NCBI GenBank assembly: GCA_958428675.1 | Contig: CAUAGV010000092.1 | Span: 1-6,851 of the forward strand | Length of the DNA: 6,851 bases | DNA from: an uncultured Collinsella sp. | GTDB taxonomy: Bacteria; Actinomycetota; Coriobacteriia; Coriobacteriales; Coriobacteriaceae | Direction of reading: 5' to 3' | Part shown: positions 1 to 6,845 of the stretch, in pieces | Layout: each line of letters begins with the position of its first letter | How positions within the stretch are numbered: position 1 is the first letter of the stretch | Program-made: the position numbers and the translations under genes | Notes under the pieces: model-generated | What the model was told of the DNA's origin: nothing | Seen by the model: the letters and a program-made list of their open reading frames with translations, nothing else | Databases searched by the model: none

Positions 1-36
1 TTGCTCAATGTGTTCGGCTGAGATCGGAAATCAACC

Positions 37-60
37 CAAACAGTCTTTTTTGACCGTTTG
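37..60. repeat. Inverted repeat with a homopolymer loop downstream of the operon
   Basis: Nine-base arms CAAACAGTC and GACCGTTTG flank six T residues (46-51). In minus-strand RNA the arms pair fully with one G-U and an A6 loop; in plus-strand RNA there is an A-C mismatch. It could be part of the 3' end of the operon or a protein-binding site for a gene outside the window. No U-run follows the stem. Confidence 0.4.
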
Positions 61-84
61 CCCTACGGACTCGACCCGTTGGGG

Positions 85-140
85 AAAAATAGCTTGACGT
101 TTGGACGCTTCTCGTGCTTCAAAAGCCGACTATTAAGCTA
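85..140 (-). terminator. Possible operon terminator after the hydrolase gene
   Basis: In the minus-strand RNA, UAGCUU (140-135, containing the hydrolase stop codon) can pair with AAGCUA (95-90), which is followed directly by five U residues (89-85). The enclosed loop of about 39 nt holds a small GCUU-UUG-AAGC hairpin (116-126). The U-run is in the right place, but the outer stem is only 6 bp and AU-rich, so this is a weak prediction. Confidence 0.3.
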
Positions 141-821
141 CATCCGCATGAAAGGGTTCTGCATGAGCTCGCGTGCCATGGTGGTCGAATCGCCATGGCC
201 GGTTAGGCAAACGGTATCGGGCGGGAGAAGCCGGGCGAGCTTGGAGAGCGAGCGCAGAATTGCCGCCTCGTCTCCTCCAGAAAGATCGGTGCGGCCGTGC
301 CCACCCGGAAACAGGGTGTCGCCCACAAAGGCAATGTTCCCCTGCTCGGTGGCAGCAAACAAGACGATCCCGCCCGGCGTATGCCCTGGCGTCTCGATCA
401 CCTGCAGGTAGATATCGCCCACCTCGATAGCATCGCCCTCGGCGAGCAGGCGTGTCGGCTCCCCGGGGTCAGGCGTCTCAATGTCCCACATAGTTCGCTG
501 TTCCTCGATGTTCGCATGCGGCACCGCCACATCCTTAGCACACAGCTCATACTGGCAGCCCTCGCCAACGGTGGTTCGCACGCCTACAACACCACCAACA
601 TGATCGGCATGGCCATGAGTGCATACGGCGCCAAACACGCGTACGCCGGGATGCTCGGCTCGAATATGCTCCACTAGGCGTTCGCCTTCCCATGCGGGGT
701 CGATAATCACGCACTCATTGTCCGAAATAACAGCATAGCTATTGGTCTGAATGGGACCGTTTACGAGCGTCTCGATCTCGACCGATCCCTTGGGAGTTAA
801 ATCCAAGGACACAGCACTCAT
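138..821 (-). CDS. MBL-fold metallo-hydrolase, glyoxalase II-like
   Basis: A 227-residue cytosolic protein with no signal peptide or membrane segment. It has the full metal-binding set of a metallo-beta-lactamase-fold hydrolase: the HxHxDH motif at residues 69-74 (H69, H71, D73, H74), the PGHTPGG motif with H147, a bridging aspartate D168 in VGDTLF, and H209 in LTGHGD. The GRTDLSGGD segment (about 176-184) is typical of the small glyoxalase II/YcbL-like group that binds two metal ions. Members usually hydrolyse thioesters such as S-lactoylglutathione or other small substrates; the actual substrate is not readable here. The length fits the family (about 200-230 aa). ATG at 821 is preceded by a strong AGAGGAGAGGG ribosome site a few bases upstream. 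It is the last gene of the recJ-rel-hydrolase series, 84 bp after rel. It lacks the glyoxalase II C-terminal substrate domain, so it should not be called GloB. Fold is near certain; function is general only. Confidence 0.9.
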   Translation of the reverse strand: MSAVSLDLTPKGSVEIETLVNGPIQTNSYAVISDNECVIIDPAWEGERLVEHIRAEHPGVRVFGAVCTHGHADHVGGVVGVRTTVGEGCQYELCAKDVAVPHANIEEQRTMWDIETPDPGEPTRLLAEGDAIEVGDIYLQVIETPGHTPGGIVLFAATEQGNIAFVGDTLFPGGHGRTDLSGGDEAAILRSLSKLARLLPPDTVCLTGHGDSTTMARELMQNPFMRM

Positions 822-841
822 GTCCCTCTCCTCTCTATAGA

Positions 842-869
842 ACTCGAGGCATCAAACGATGCCTCGAGT
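842..869. repeat. Perfect 12-bp inverted repeat between rel and the hydrolase gene
   Basis: Arms ACTCGAGGCATC and GATGCCTCGAGT are exact complements around a 4-nt loop (AAAC on plus, GTTT on minus). The hairpin sits 36 nt after the rel stop and 20 nt before the hydrolase ATG, almost touching the hydrolase ribosome site. No U-run follows on either strand, so a classic intrinsic terminator is unlikely. An intercistronic RNA stability or processing element, a partial attenuator, or a protein-binding palindrome are all possible. Confidence 0.6.
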
Positions 870-905
870 GTAGCGAATATCGATAATGTGACACGTTCGT
901 CGCGA

Positions 906-3266
906 CTAAACGCGGCGCTTAAGCTGGGCTCCACCCTCACCGGGCATCAGGCGGCGCGCGTCGTAGACCGAGTCAACGCTGCTGATGGAGGCCAGCAGCG
1001 GATCAAGACCACTCGCGTCCGAGATCTCGACCATAAAGCGCAGGGTTGCAATACCCTCGCGGTTGGTCGACGTGGCGGCAGAAAGGATATTGCCGCCCGC
1101 ATCGCCAATGGCAATGGTGACATCCTTGAGAAGGCCCATGCGGTCCAGGCACTCGACCACGATCTCGACCTGGAAGAGGGTGTCGGCAGCGCCGTCCCAC
1201 TCCACTTCGATCATGCGCTCGGGATGCTCCATAAGACCCTTGACGTTGGGACAGTTGGCGCGATGCACCGAAACGCCACGACCGCGCGTGATGAAGCCGA
1301 CGATGTCGTCGCCCGTCACGGGGTTGCAGCAATGAGCCAGACGGACCAGTAGGCCGCTGTTGCTCTCGCCCTTGACGATAATGCCGTTACTGGCGCTCTT
1401 GCCGCGCTTTTGCGGCTTGCGGTTGGAGCCGCGAGCAGGCTGCTTCACGACCTCGGCGATAGCCTCGGCCTTGGTGAGCTGTTCCTCGGGCTTGGGGTCC
1501 AAGATTTGCTCGACCTTATTGCCCACAGCGCGCGGGGCAACCTTGCCGGCGCCGACGGCGGCAAACAGGTCCTCGAGCTGCTTGAAGTTAAACTGCTCCG
1601 CCACGGCGTTGAGCGCACGCGTCGAACGCGGCGTAGAAATGCCATAGCCACGCTTACGCAGGTCCTTGGCCAGCATATCGCGGCCGGCAGCAGCGTCATC
1701 GTCTTTGGTCGCGGCGGCAAAATAGCGGCGGATCTTTGACTTGGCGGAAGGTGTCTTAACGATCTTGAGCCAATCACGCGACGGCTTGGAACTCTTGTTA
1801 GTCAGAATCTCGACACGGTCACCCGTCTTAATCTCGTGCGTGAGCGGAGCCACCGCACCGTTGATTTTGGCGCCGACGCAATGGTTTCCCACCTCGGTGT
1901 GAACGGCGTAGGCAAAGTCGAGCGGCGTGGAGCCGGCACGAAGTGCCATGACCTCACCCTTGGGCGTAAAGACAAAAATCTCCTGGTCAAACAGGTCAAC
2001 CTTCAGCGAGTGCAGGTATTCCTTGGCATCGGTGATCTCGTCAGACGCCGCCCAATCGAGTGAATGCTTGAGCCAGTTAATCTGATCGTCCAGACGCTGC
2101 GCATCGTTGGTCTTGGAGGCAGACGATCCACCCGACTTCTTATATAGCCAGTGGGCGGCAATGCCGTACTCGGCCTGCTCATGCATCTCGTAGGTTCGAA
2201 TCTGAATCTCGAGCGGGCGGGCTGTGGGGCCGATAACCGTCGTATGGAGCGACTGGTAGTTATTGACCTTGGGCATGGCGATATAGTCTTTAAAGCGACC
2301 AGGCATGGGGTGCCACAGCGTATGCACCGCGCCAAGCGTGGAGTAGCAATCGCGCACCGAATGTGTGATGACGCGCAGCGCCACCAGGTCGTAGATCTCG
2401 GAGAATTCCTTGCCCTTGCGCTTCATCTTTTGGTAGATGGACCAATAGTGCTTGGAACGGCCGTTGATCTGGAAGTCTTCCAAACCAATGCGGTTAAGCT
2501 CGTCGGTGAGCGTCTTGATGGTCTCGGCCAGATAGCGCTCACGGACCTCGCGCGACTCCGCCACCATGCGCGCGATGCGCTGGTAGGCATCGGGCTCCAG
2601 GTAGAAGAAGGACAGGTCCTCGAGCTCCCATTTAATGGAGCTCATGCCCAGACGGTCGGCCAGGGGCGCATACACGTCCATGGTCTCGCGAGCCTTAAAC
2701 AGGCGACGGTCCTCGCGAAGGGCCGCCAGCGTACGCATGTTATGCAGGCGGTCGGCAAGTTTGACGATGATAACGCGAATGTCTTTGGACATGGCGAGGA
2801 ACATCTTGCGCAGTGTAAGCGCCTGCTTCTCGTCCATGCTGTCAACTTCGATGTTGGTGAGCTTGGTCACGCCATCGACGAGCTCGGCCACCGTATCGCC
2901 AAACAGACCGGAAACATCGGCAAGCGAGGTCTCGGTATCCTCGACGGTATCGTGCAGCAGCGCGGCGCACACCACATCGCAGTCCATCTTGAGATCGGCC
3001 AAAATGATGGCCACCTCGACGGGATGGTTGATGTACATCTCACCCGAGCGGCGCTTTTGGTTGCAGTGCTTCTCGGCAGCAAAGCAATAGGCCTGCTCCA
3101 CCTTAGAAAAGTCGTCCTCATTCATATATTTGAGGCACAGGCGCTCCAGCTTGTCGTAGCTGTCCGCCATAATCTCGGGCGGCAGCTCATCGGCATGCTT
3201 ATAGTGCTCCATCTCCGAGAACGGCTGGAGGGTGGAATCATGGGCGGTACGGGCTGCGGCATCCAT
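906..3266 (-). CDS. rel: Bifunctional (p)ppGpp synthetase/hydrolase, Rel/SpoT family
   Basis: A 786-residue stringent-response enzyme. It makes (p)ppGpp from ATP and GTP/GDP when uncharged tRNA is bound on the ribosome, and degrades it otherwise. Domains in order: HD hydrolase (about 60-200) with H81, H105-D106, E109-D110 and D172, all apparently intact; synthetase (about 240-365) with GRSKH (269-273), D293 in EIYDLVALR, and E353 in EIQIRT; TGS (about 425-490); a helical region (495-600); a basic linker (about 605-625); a zinc-finger-type domain with C646, C647, H668 and C672; and a C-terminal ACT domain (about 695-775). RFKD at 324-327 is the charged RXKD form of bifunctional Rel/SpoT, not the EXDD of synthetase-only RelA. 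Length matches actinobacterial Rel. ATG at 3266 follows an AAGGGGA ribosome site. The gene starts 15 bp after the recJ fusion stop, so it is probably cotranscribed and perhaps translationally coupled. It ends in TAG. No damage is seen. Confidence 0.97.
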   Translation of the reverse strand: MDAAARTAHDSTLQPFSEMEHYKHADELPPEIMADSYDKLERLCLKYMNEDDFSKVEQAYCFAAEKHCNQKRRSGEMYINHPVEVAIILADLKMDCDVVCAALLHDTVEDTETSLADVSGLFGDTVAELVDGVTKLTNIEVDSMDEKQALTLRKMFLAMSKDIRVIIVKLADRLHNMRTLAALREDRRLFKARETMDVYAPLADRLGMSSIKWELEDLSFFYLEPDAYQRIARMVAESREVRERYLAETIKTLTDELNRIGLEDFQINGRSKHYWSIYQKMKRKGKEFSEIYDLVALRVITHSVRDCYSTLGAVHTLWHPMPGRFKDYIAMPKVNNYQSLHTTVIGPTARPLEIQIRTYEMHEQAEYGIAAHWLYKKSGGSSASKTNDAQRLDDQINWLKHSLDWAASDEITDAKEYLHSLKVDLFDQEIFVFTPKGEVMALRAGSTPLDFAYAVHTEVGNHCVGAKINGAVAPLTHEIKTGDRVEILTNKSSKPSRDWLKIVKTPSAKSKIRRYFAAATKDDDAAAGRDMLAKDLRKRGYGISTPRSTRALNAVAEQFNFKQLEDLFAAVGAGKVAPRAVGNKVEQILDPKPEEQLTKAEAIAEVVKQPARGSNRKPQKRGKSASNGIIVKGESNSGLLVRLAHCCNPVTGDDIVGFITRGRGVSVHRANCPNVKGLMEHPERMIEVEWDGAADTLFQVEIVVECLDRMGLLKDVTIAIGDAGGNILSAATSTNREGIATLRFMVEISDASGLDPLLASISSVDSVYDARRLMPGEGGAQLKRRV

Positions 3267-3281
3267 CGAGGTCCCCTTCCC

Positions 3282-6200
3282 CTAGGCCCGCGGTACGATC
3301 GGGCGGTTAACTTTGGCTAGCATATCAGAAGCGCACGAATCGAGCGCCCAACTCCGGAAAGCCGAGAACTCCATGCGCGAGCGCAAGCCCTCCAAATAGC
3401 GAATTGACCTGCTCAATTGCACACGGCCGGGGTTTTCGGCCATCGCGATGCGACGGGTGTCGTCAAACCCCGAAACGCGACAGAAACCAAGCTCTTCGAA
3501 GATTCCCAGGCCACTTTCCACCGAGCGCTCGTCGACCGGCGTGCGAGCATCGATGGCAAGGCACATCTGCGCGATGTCGATATCGCTCGCGCTAAACGAG
3601 TCGTCTCCGGTCTTGCCGCGGTTGGAGCGCCACATAGTCTGCAGCGCTCGATAGAGCGTGACGAGCTCGTCGCGCTCGGGCGCGTAGCAGTCGAGCAGGC
3701 GCTCGTTAATGCGAGCGTCACGCGACGAATAGAGCAGGTGAATCACGGCAGGTTGACCGTCGCGACCGGCGCGTCCGCTCATCTGGTTGAACTCGATGGC
3801 GCCAAACGGCATGTGGTAGAGCACGACATGGCGGATATCGGGCAGGTTTACGCCCTCACCAAAGGCAGAGGTCGAAACGATGCAACTGAGGCTTCCGTCA
3901 CGAAACGCCTCCTCGACGCGGCGACGATCGGAGCGCGCAAGCCCCGCGTTATAGAACGCGATGCGGGTCGCGCAATCGGGTACCCGCTTGCGCAGCGTCT
4001 TAGCAAGCGCCACGGACTGGTCGCGCGAGTTGACGTAGACGACGGTCTTCTCCCCCGTCGCCACAATTGACACCAGGCGGTTTTCGCGGCTCGCAAGATC
4101 TCGGTCATCCTCGAGTTGCAAGTTCTCGCGCACCGTCTCGTCGACCACCGTACGGGTAATCGGTAGCGCGCGGGCGAGCTCGGCCACAACCGGAGCCGTT
4201 GCGGTGGCCGTCGCCGCCATAACGACCGGATCACCCAGGGCCTTGAGGATATCGGGCATGTCGAGATAGGCGCTGCGGTCGCCGCCCTTGGCGAGACCGG
4301 CATGATGCGCCTCGTCGACAACGACAAAACCGATGCGCCCCGAACGCGCAAAGCGGTCGCGGTGGATAGATAGGAACTCGGGCGTCGTGAGCACGATACC
4401 GGTGCGGCCCGAAGCTAGGCCGGCGAACACGCCATCGCGTGCGGCCTCCACGGTCTCGCCGGTCAGCACGCCAACGCCAATGCCAAGCGCTGCCATCGTC
4501 GACGAGAGGTGATAGGCCTGGTCGGCAACAAGCGCGCGCAGCGGATAGACAAAGATGCTCGCACGTCCGCGAAGGACAGCCTCGCGCGCAGCATGCACAT
4601 GGAAGATAAGAGACTTGCCGCGCCCCGTTCCCATAACGGCCAGAACACTTTGGTGATCGGCCAGGGCATCGAGCGCCTCGACCTGCGCGCGGTGCGGCTG
4701 GTTCGAGCCGATAAAACTATGGATAAGCGAGCGCGTCAGCTCGGTATAAGAAAGCTGGGCGAGCGTTTGGCGTTTGTGGGACTCCAGACGAAGACCGGCG
4801 TCCGCAGGCTCCACGCCGCGGCGAAGCTCGCATGCCGGGTCGTCAACGCTGGGCGCCGTGGTATCGCGGACCAAGACATCCTTGATCATGAGCTTGGGCT
4901 TCACACGCCCCTGCCAATGCTCGGCAACGGCCTCGAACACCAAGTCGACAGCGCTATCGCAGTTGATGAGCTTATCGATTTGCGGCACGCGGAACATAAT
5001 GGCCGGCACACTCGCGGCGCCATCGGTCGCCACAAAGCGCATGTGCTCGCCGGTTTTGCCCACCACGGCGCGGTCGCACATCGTCACGCCCTCGGCAGCC
5101 AGCAGCGGCACCTTGTTGCCCTGGCCAAACGGCTCAAGGCGGGAGATCTGCTCGATGGTCTCGATATTCAGCTCGGAAAGGTCGACGGTGGCGGCGACCT
5201 CGTCGGTGTCTTCAAAGTCCTCGGCGGGAAGCTCCGATAGCACGGCGGAAAGGCGGCGGCGGAACTCATCGAGCTTGGATGCCTCGATGGTCACGCCCAC
5301 CGCGCCCGCATGTCCGCCGCGACGAATCAGCAGATCGGAGCAGCGTTCTACGGCGTCGAACAGGTTGACTTTGCCCACCGAGCGACCAGAGCCGCGCGCG
5401 ATACCGTCCTCGATCGAGAACAGCAGCGCCGGCACGTGATAGCGGTTGGTCAGACGGCTTGCCACGATGCCCTTGACGCCCTCGTGCCAGCCTTCGCCGC
5501 CCACAACGATCGCGCGTCCGCCGTCATAGGTCTTCTCGACCTTTGCCATGGCATCGCGCGTGAGCTCCGCCTCGATCTCACGGCGCTGGCGGTTAATCTC
5601 CTCGAGCTCAGCCGCCAGTGCGCTTGCTTCGATGGGATCGCGGGCAAGCAGCAGGTCGAGCGCCAGCTTGGGATCGGCCATGCGACCGGCAGCGTTTAAG
5701 CGGGGAATGAGCGAGAATGACAGGCCATCCGCCGTAATGCTCGAAAGGTCCGCCTTGGCGAGCGCGGCAAGCGCGATATAGCCGGGGCGAGCGGTTACGC
5801 GCATCTGCTGGATGCCCTCGGCAACCAGCGCGCGGTTCTCGGGCGTGAGCGGCATCATGTCGGACACGGTGCCCAGCGCCGCGACCTCGATTAGCGAACG
5901 CCAATACGACGGCTTGCCCAGGCGCTCACCCAGGACTTGCACCAGCTTGAGCGCCACACCAGCACCGGCAAGTTCACGCGAGGGCCCCTCATCCTCGAGC
6001 TTGGGGTCGGTCAGGGGCACGCCCTGCGGCACCTGGTCGGACGGCTCATGGTGGTCCGTAACCACCAGATCGATTCCCAGGCTCTCCAGATAGGAAACCT
6101 CTTCCTTGGCGGCAATGCCGTTATCGACGGTCACGATCAACTGGGGGCGAGCGAGCTCGTTAACGCGGTCGAGCGCCGCGCGCGAAAGACCGTAGCCCTC

Positions 6201-6569
6201 GTCAAAGCGATGCGGAATAAACGGCGTGACATCGGCGCCAAACGTGCGCAGTGCCTCGGTTAACAGGCAGGTCGACGTAATACCGTCAACGTCAAAATCG
6301 CCAAAGACCGCAATGTGCTCGTGGTTGCGAATAGCACGCTCGACGCGGTCGGCAACGACCGACATACCCGGGATAATGAGTGGGTCGGCCCAGTCGCGAT
6401 CGAGCGAAGGCGTCAAAAACAGCTGGCCTTCTTCGATGGATGTAATGCCGTGCGCGACCATAATGCGCGCCACCAGCCCGGGAATGCCCAGGCCAGCCGA
6501 AAGCTCCTTTTCGAGTTCGGGGTTTTGCTGAGCGACCGCCCAGCGATGCGTCGTCTTAAGCGATGACAT
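3282..6569 (-). CDS. recJ: RecJ single-strand DNA exonuclease fused to a RecQ-like SF2 helicase
   Basis: A 1095-residue cytosolic DNA repair protein (numbering from ATG 6569). The N-terminal half is RecJ, the 5'-3' ssDNA exonuclease of recombination and mismatch repair: GDFDVDG (90-96), VDNG with D149, DHH (172-174), D237 in GTVSDMMPL, PRLNAAGRM (289-297), DHHA1 motifs GSGRS (393-397) and GGHAGAVG (418-425), and an OB fold opening with LEPFGQGN (478-485). All metal ligands are present. After a linker (about 575-620) comes a full SF2 helicase core: Q629, Walker A MGTGRGKS (646-653), VYPLRALVADQ (674-684), DEAH (752-755), ATATATAP (786-793), motif V SAFGEGVNLPD (901-911) and motif VI QMSGRAGRDG (929-938). 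Residues about 965-1080 look like the end of Firmicutes RecJ. E. coli RecJ is about 577 aa and Firmicutes forms about 780, so the length is unusual. Start: ATG 6569 gives a normal RecJ N-terminus (MSSLKTTHRW) and has GGGGGTGG upstream; an in-frame GTG at 6614 would add 15 residues but lies badly placed for its ribosome site. Confidence 0.95.
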   Translation of the reverse strand: MSSLKTTHRWAVAQQNPELEKELSAGLGIPGLVARIMVAHGITSIEEGQLFLTPSLDRDWADPLIIPGMSVVADRVERAIRNHEHIAVFGDFDVDGITSTCLLTEALRTFGADVTPFIPHRFDEGYGLSRAALDRVNELARPQLIVTVDNGIAAKEEVSYLESLGIDLVVTDHHEPSDQVPQGVPLTDPKLEDEGPSRELAGAGVALKLVQVLGERLGKPSYWRSLIEVAALGTVSDMMPLTPENRALVAEGIQQMRVTARPGYIALAALAKADLSSITADGLSFSLIPRLNAAGRMADPKLALDLLLARDPIEASALAAELEEINRQRREIEAELTRDAMAKVEKTYDGGRAIVVGGEGWHEGVKGIVASRLTNRYHVPALLFSIEDGIARGSGRSVGKVNLFDAVERCSDLLIRRGGHAGAVGVTIEASKLDEFRRRLSAVLSELPAEDFEDTDEVAATVDLSELNIETIEQISRLEPFGQGNKVPLLAAEGVTMCDRAVVGKTGEHMRFVATDGAASVPAIMFRVPQIDKLINCDSAVDLVFEAVAEHWQGRVKPKLMIKDVLVRDTTAPSVDDPACELRRGVEPADAGLRLESHKRQTLAQLSYTELTRSLIHSFIGSNQPHRAQVEALDALADHQSVLAVMGTGRGKSLIFHVHAAREAVLRGRASIFVYPLRALVADQAYHLSSTMAALGIGVGVLTGETVEAARDGVFAGLASGRTGIVLTTPEFLSIHRDRFARSGRIGFVVVDEAHHAGLAKGGDRSAYLDMPDILKALGDPVVMAATATATAPVVAELARALPITRTVVDETVRENLQLEDDRDLASRENRLVSIVATGEKTVVYVNSRDQSVALAKTLRKRVPDCATRIAFYNAGLARSDRRRVEEAFRDGSLSCIVSTSAFGEGVNLPDIRHVVLYHMPFGAIEFNQMSGRAGRDGQPAVIHLLYSSRDARINERLLDCYAPERDELVTLYRALQTMWRSNRGKTGDDSFSASDIDIAQMCLAIDARTPVDERSVESGLGIFEELGFCRVSGFDDTRRIAMAENPGRVQLSRSIRYLEGLRSRMEFSAFRSWALDSCASDMLAKVNRPIVPRA

Positions 6570-6621
6570 AGGCGCCCACCCCCGATAGGGGCAGGTCGCC
6601 GCGATACCTCTCACGGTTCAT
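6556..6621 (-). CDS. Possible 21-codon leader ORF overlapping the recJ start
   Basis: An ATG at 6621 has an AGAGGA ribosome site 9 nt upstream, better than that of the recJ fusion itself. It opens a 21-codon frame (MNRERYRGDLPLSGVGAYVIA) that ends at TAA 6558-6556, 14 nt inside the recJ gene in another frame. The putative recJ ribosome site (GGGGGTGG) sits within this small frame and can pair in a CCCC-TATC-GGGG mini-hairpin (6580-6591). Ribosomes on the leader could therefore open the site and couple the two genes. This is inference. A 21-codon frame can occur by chance, and no known leader peptide is recognised. Confidence 0.25.
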   Translation of the reverse strand: MNRERYRGDLPLSGVGAYVIA

Positions 6622-6641
6622 AGCGATGAGTCCTCTGTGTA

Positions 6642-6659
6642 TGCCCGCTTCGGCAGGCA
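6642..6659 (-). other. 5' UTR hairpin upstream of recJ
   Basis: In the minus-strand RNA, UGCCUGC and GCGGGCA pair over 7 bp (one G-U) around a CGAA loop. The plus-strand version has an A-C mismatch, so the structure favours the operon transcript. It lies about 20 nt upstream of the leader ATG and just before the AGAGGA site. It might stabilise the 5' end of the message. It has no U-run, so it is not a terminator. Confidence 0.35.
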
Positions 6660-6677
6660 GATCTGTTGAACGGATTT

Positions 6678-6683
6678 ATTATA
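6678..6683 (-). promoter_or_regulatory. -10 box of the recJ-rel-hydrolase operon promoter
   Basis: On the minus strand this reads TATAAT, a perfect sigma-70-type -10 hexamer in an otherwise GC-rich stretch. It predicts transcription starting near 6671 and a 5' UTR of about 50 nt to the leader ATG at 6621. No good -35 match lies 16-18 bp upstream; the region there (GATTTG, CGATTT) is poor, so an activator may be needed or the -35 contact may be weak. It is the only convincing promoter seen ahead of the three genes. Confidence 0.6.
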
Positions 6684-6845
6684 CCGTGCAGCGCGGACGC
6701 AAATCGCCGCAGCACGCCGCGGTTTCGGTAAACGATGCCGGTAATAGCCTCGAAATATTCAAGCGTTTCTGACGCACGGACGCATGCGAGCGTTTAGCAT
6801 ATCCATTCAAAACGGATTCACGAGCAAAGGGAGTCACAAGCGCAT

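Larger units (their letters stand above)
6622..6845. other. Divergent intergenic region
   Basis: This non-coding stretch of 224 bp holds the operon -10 box (6678-6683), the 5' UTR hairpin (6642-6659) and, on the right, a small repeat cluster: the tandem 8-mers GACGCACG and GACGCATG (6771-6786) flanked by two AGCGTTT copies (6762-6768 and 6789-6795). AACGGATT occurs twice, at 6669-6676 over the predicted transcription start and at 6811-6818. No convincing plus-strand promoter was found, and no LexA-type GAAC-N4-GTTC box. Confidence 0.5.

Noticed and set aside
870..905. A separate promoter for the hydrolase gene (GTGTCA, 16 bp, TACACT on the minus strand)
   Set aside because: Each hexamer matches the consensus at only 4 of 6 positions, and the -10 candidate overlaps the hairpin arm. 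Too weak to annotate.
2151..3320. A 389-codon plus-strand open frame opposite the N-terminal half of rel
   Set aside because: It lies fully antisense to conserved HD and synthetase coding sequence, shows no recognisable domain, and is the kind of long mirror frame expected in GC-rich genes with biased third positions.
3417..5240. Long plus-strand frames (3417-4070 and 4509-5240) opposite the helicase and OB parts
   Set aside because: They are antisense to clear helicase and RecJ motifs, have no plausible ribosome site or family resemblance, and look like shadows of codon bias.
6570..6614. GTG at 6614 as the recJ start, adding 15 residues
   Set aside because: The AGAGGA site lies about 16 nt away, too far, and the added residues (rich in Cys, Tyr and Trp) do not resemble a RecJ N-terminus. 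It cannot be fully excluded.
6669..6818. Two AACGGATT copies (6669-6676, 6811-6818) as paired operator sites
   Set aside because: One 8-base match within about 220 bp is not surprising by chance, and the surrounding bases do not match.
6622..6845. An SOS (LexA) box controlling the recJ fusion
   Set aside because: No GAAC-N4-GTTC palindrome or close variant was found; a lone GAAC at 6668-6671 has no partner.
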